64,000 nt of DNA from Luteibacter rhizovicinus DSM 16549 (GTDB taxonomy: Bacteria; Pseudomonadota; Gammaproteobacteria; Xanthomonadales; Rhodanobacteraceae), in assembly GCF_001887595.1 (NCBI RefSeq), contig NZ_CP017480.1:2942001-3006000 (forward strand), written 5' to 3'. The notes under the pieces were generated by a model. The model worked only from the letters and a program-made list of their open reading frames with translations. It was not told where the DNA came from and did not search any database. The position numbers and the translations under genes were made by a program. Positions 62,944 through 64,000 of this stretch are shown here, piece by piece. Position 1 is the first letter of the stretch. Every line of letters begins with the position of its first letter.

Positions 62944-63486
62944 TCAGATCGAGGCGGCCACCTGGCGTAGCTCGACCTGGTCTGCTTCGGTGGGCGTGTC
63001 GGCGGTGGCTGATGGGGCCGCGTTCGGCGAGGTACTGGCAGGCGACGTCGAGGGGTTGGCGGGAGGGGTCACGTGCAGTGCCGGACCGAACCGCCGTGCC
63101 CAGATTTGCAGCGCCGGATGGACGGGGCCTTCGCCGACGTAAATAATTTCGCCCCGGTCTTCGTCAAAGTAAGCCGCGAAGGTTCGGCCATCAGCATAGT
63201 GGACGAATGCTGCAGCATGGGTGAGTGGCGCGCCTGTCCGCCAGCCATCAAGGAACCACCCGCCGTCTTTGAGGGCCACTGGATGGGCAGTGACAGTGAA
63301 GTTCCGAGCAAAGGCTGGATAGGCATCGCCCAGCGCGTGGCGGAGATTGACATCAGCGGCGCTGATGACGAGCGTTTCCGCTGGCGGGTCGATCAAGCGT
63401 TGGGGGGCGGCCAGCGCTGGAGCGCTGACGCCGGCAAGGGCAGCGGCAAGAAGGGTTGGAGCGAGCAGTTTATCGAGCATGCGCAT
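62944..63486 (-). CDS. Periplasmic hypothetical protein
   Basis: 180 residues from ATG 63486, eight bases after AAGGA. A clear signal peptide (LLAPTLLAAALAGVSAPALA) with a signal peptidase I site after ALA. The mature part has AADVNLRHALGDAYPAFARNFTVTAHPVALKDGGWFLDGWRTGAPLTHAAAFVHYADGRTFAAYFDEDRGEIIYVGEG, a compact beta-rich domain, and ends in a Pro/Ser/Thr/Ala-rich tail of about 40 residues. No family recognised. It heads a minus-strand set of small genes (58, 47 residues and a possible third). Confidence 0.65.
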   Translation of the reverse strand: MRMLDKLLAPTLLAAALAGVSAPALAAPQRLIDPPAETLVISAADVNLRHALGDAYPAFARNFTVTAHPVALKDGGWFLDGWRTGAPLTHAAAFVHYADGRTFAAYFDEDRGEIIYVGEGPVHPALQIWARRFGPALHVTPPANPSTSPASTSPNAAPSATADTPTEADQVELRQVAASI

Positions 63487-63704
63487 CACACGGGTCCTTG
63501 TCTGAGATGAACGTCGAATGCCGGCCGATACTGGCGGGCCTGCGGAGCAGGGTCTACGTGATGCACATTCGTCAATCTCCGTCCAAATCAACCGTGTCAC
63601 AGGCGGCATTGCGGGGCGCAATCGCGAGTCAGGAGCGTGCATGCCAGGTCAGACGACCTTGAGAATGTTCGTAAAGCTCCGACGCTGGTGATTCGGGGGC
63701 GAGC

Positions 63705-64000
63705 ATGGAGGGCATCGCGCAAGCCGCTGGCGTTTACATCATGACGTTATATCGGCACGCAGAGGGCAAGGACGATTTGTTCGCCGCCGTGATCGAGGGC
63801 GCCTGCCATCCTGATGACGAGGAGGAGCGCGCCCGCCTCGAGGGCGTCCTGCAAAAGTCTCTCGCCGAGATCCTTTCGTTCGTTGGCGTGATGTTCCAGG
63901 AGCGGCTGAACGGTGCTAAGACAACGAGCCTGCTGCGCGTGGTGATGACCGAGATCCGGCGTTTTCCGCACCTAGGCGAGATGGCCTATCGTGGCTTGAT
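63705..64000 (+). CDS. TetR-family regulator fragment, cut by the window edge
   Basis: The open frame from ATG 63705 reads MEGIAQAAGVYIMTLYRHAEGKDDLFAAVIEG and later LLRVVMTEIRRFPHLGEMAYRG, the second half of a TetR HTH and part of the effector domain. The first helix of the HTH is missing: a stop codon in the same frame lies at 63672-63674, only ten codons upstream. Either the N-terminus is lost or there is a frameshift. Two normally conserved HTH positions differ (YI for SK, and A for F in YRHF), which fits decay. The gene runs past the window. Confidence 0.6.
   Translation, partial: MEGIAQAAGVYIMTLYRHAEGKDDLFAAVIEGACHPDDEEERARLEGVLQKSLAEILSFVGVMFQERLNGAKTTSLLRVVMTEIRRFPHLGEMAYRGL

Larger units (their letters stand above)
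52212..64000. mobile_element. Genomic island next to mutS (left part)
   Basis: From just upstream of mutS to the window end: a tyrosine integrase, a helicase remnant, a large serine recombinase, several regulators (XRE-like, PAS-AraC, TetR-like) and many short unknown genes, some broken. The palindromic elements found throughout 3.6-47.4 kb are absent. Two different recombinases suggest at least two layers of insertion. The far end and attachment site are outside the window. No tRNA gene is at the left edge. Confidence 0.75.

Overview
The window is a chromosomal segment of a high-GC gammaproteobacterium, most likely a Luteibacter/Dyella/Rhodanobacter-type member of the Xanthomonadales. The reasons are the gene order pheS-pheT-ihfA-merR-tRNA-Pro, protein sequences that read as xanthomonad-like (SerA, MutS, HtpG, QueA), many copies of a short palindromic intergenic element (GGGAGCCGATTCATCGGCGA type), and CRP/Clp-type operators. 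The genus is an inference.

Layout, core part (1-52.2 kb). 1-3.6 kb: phenylalanyl-tRNA synthetase, IHF-alpha, a MerR regulator and tRNA-Pro(GGG). 3.6-11.8 kb: a Gly-rich lipoprotein, an orphan DRE-TIM metallolyase-like enzyme, a PAS-GGEEF diguanylate cyclase, an AraC/VOC pair, SerA divergent from a D-2-hydroxyglutarate dehydrogenase-like flavoprotein, and proline iminopeptidase. 11.8-17.6 kb: a large secreted nuclease, uracil phosphoribosyltransferase, a PsiF-like protein and a class III aminotransferase. 17.7-22.4 kb: an ABC-2 exporter joined to two tandem paralogous DesK-type kinases and one NarL-type regulator. 22.4-26.1 kb: a DUF3142-like lipoprotein coupled to a large tail-anchored periplasmic protein. 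26.2-27.9 kb: queA and an unknown beta-sandwich protein.

27.9-37.5 kb is one chemotaxis cluster: STAS, cheY, cheA, cheW, mcp, cheR, cheD, cheB, a second short transducer and a second STAS protein. It starts at a textbook sigma-28 promoter and ends at a rho-independent terminator. 37.8-41.2 kb holds a collagen-like Gly-Gly-Gly-Thr lipoprotein next to a ShlB/FhaC-type outer-membrane transporter, with a perfect CRP/Clp operator in front. This pair is the best candidate in the window for an under-described system: the cargo shows no haemagglutinin-type TPS domain and the transporter lacks the usual VRGY/F motif. 41.2-52.2 kb is mostly housekeeping: a catalase-like protein, phaB, gluQRS, htpX, htpG, an AEC transporter, hslR, an unknown gene and mutS.

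From about 52.2 kb to the end lies an accessory island. It begins directly upstream of mutS with a tyrosine integrase, then carries a decayed UvrD-type helicase, a large serine recombinase with a coupled small gene, many small unknown genes, an XRE-like repressor, a PAS-AraC regulator, and a cut-off TetR-type gene at the edge. The palindromic elements common before 47.4 kb are absent here, which fits a foreign origin. The right end of the island is outside the window.
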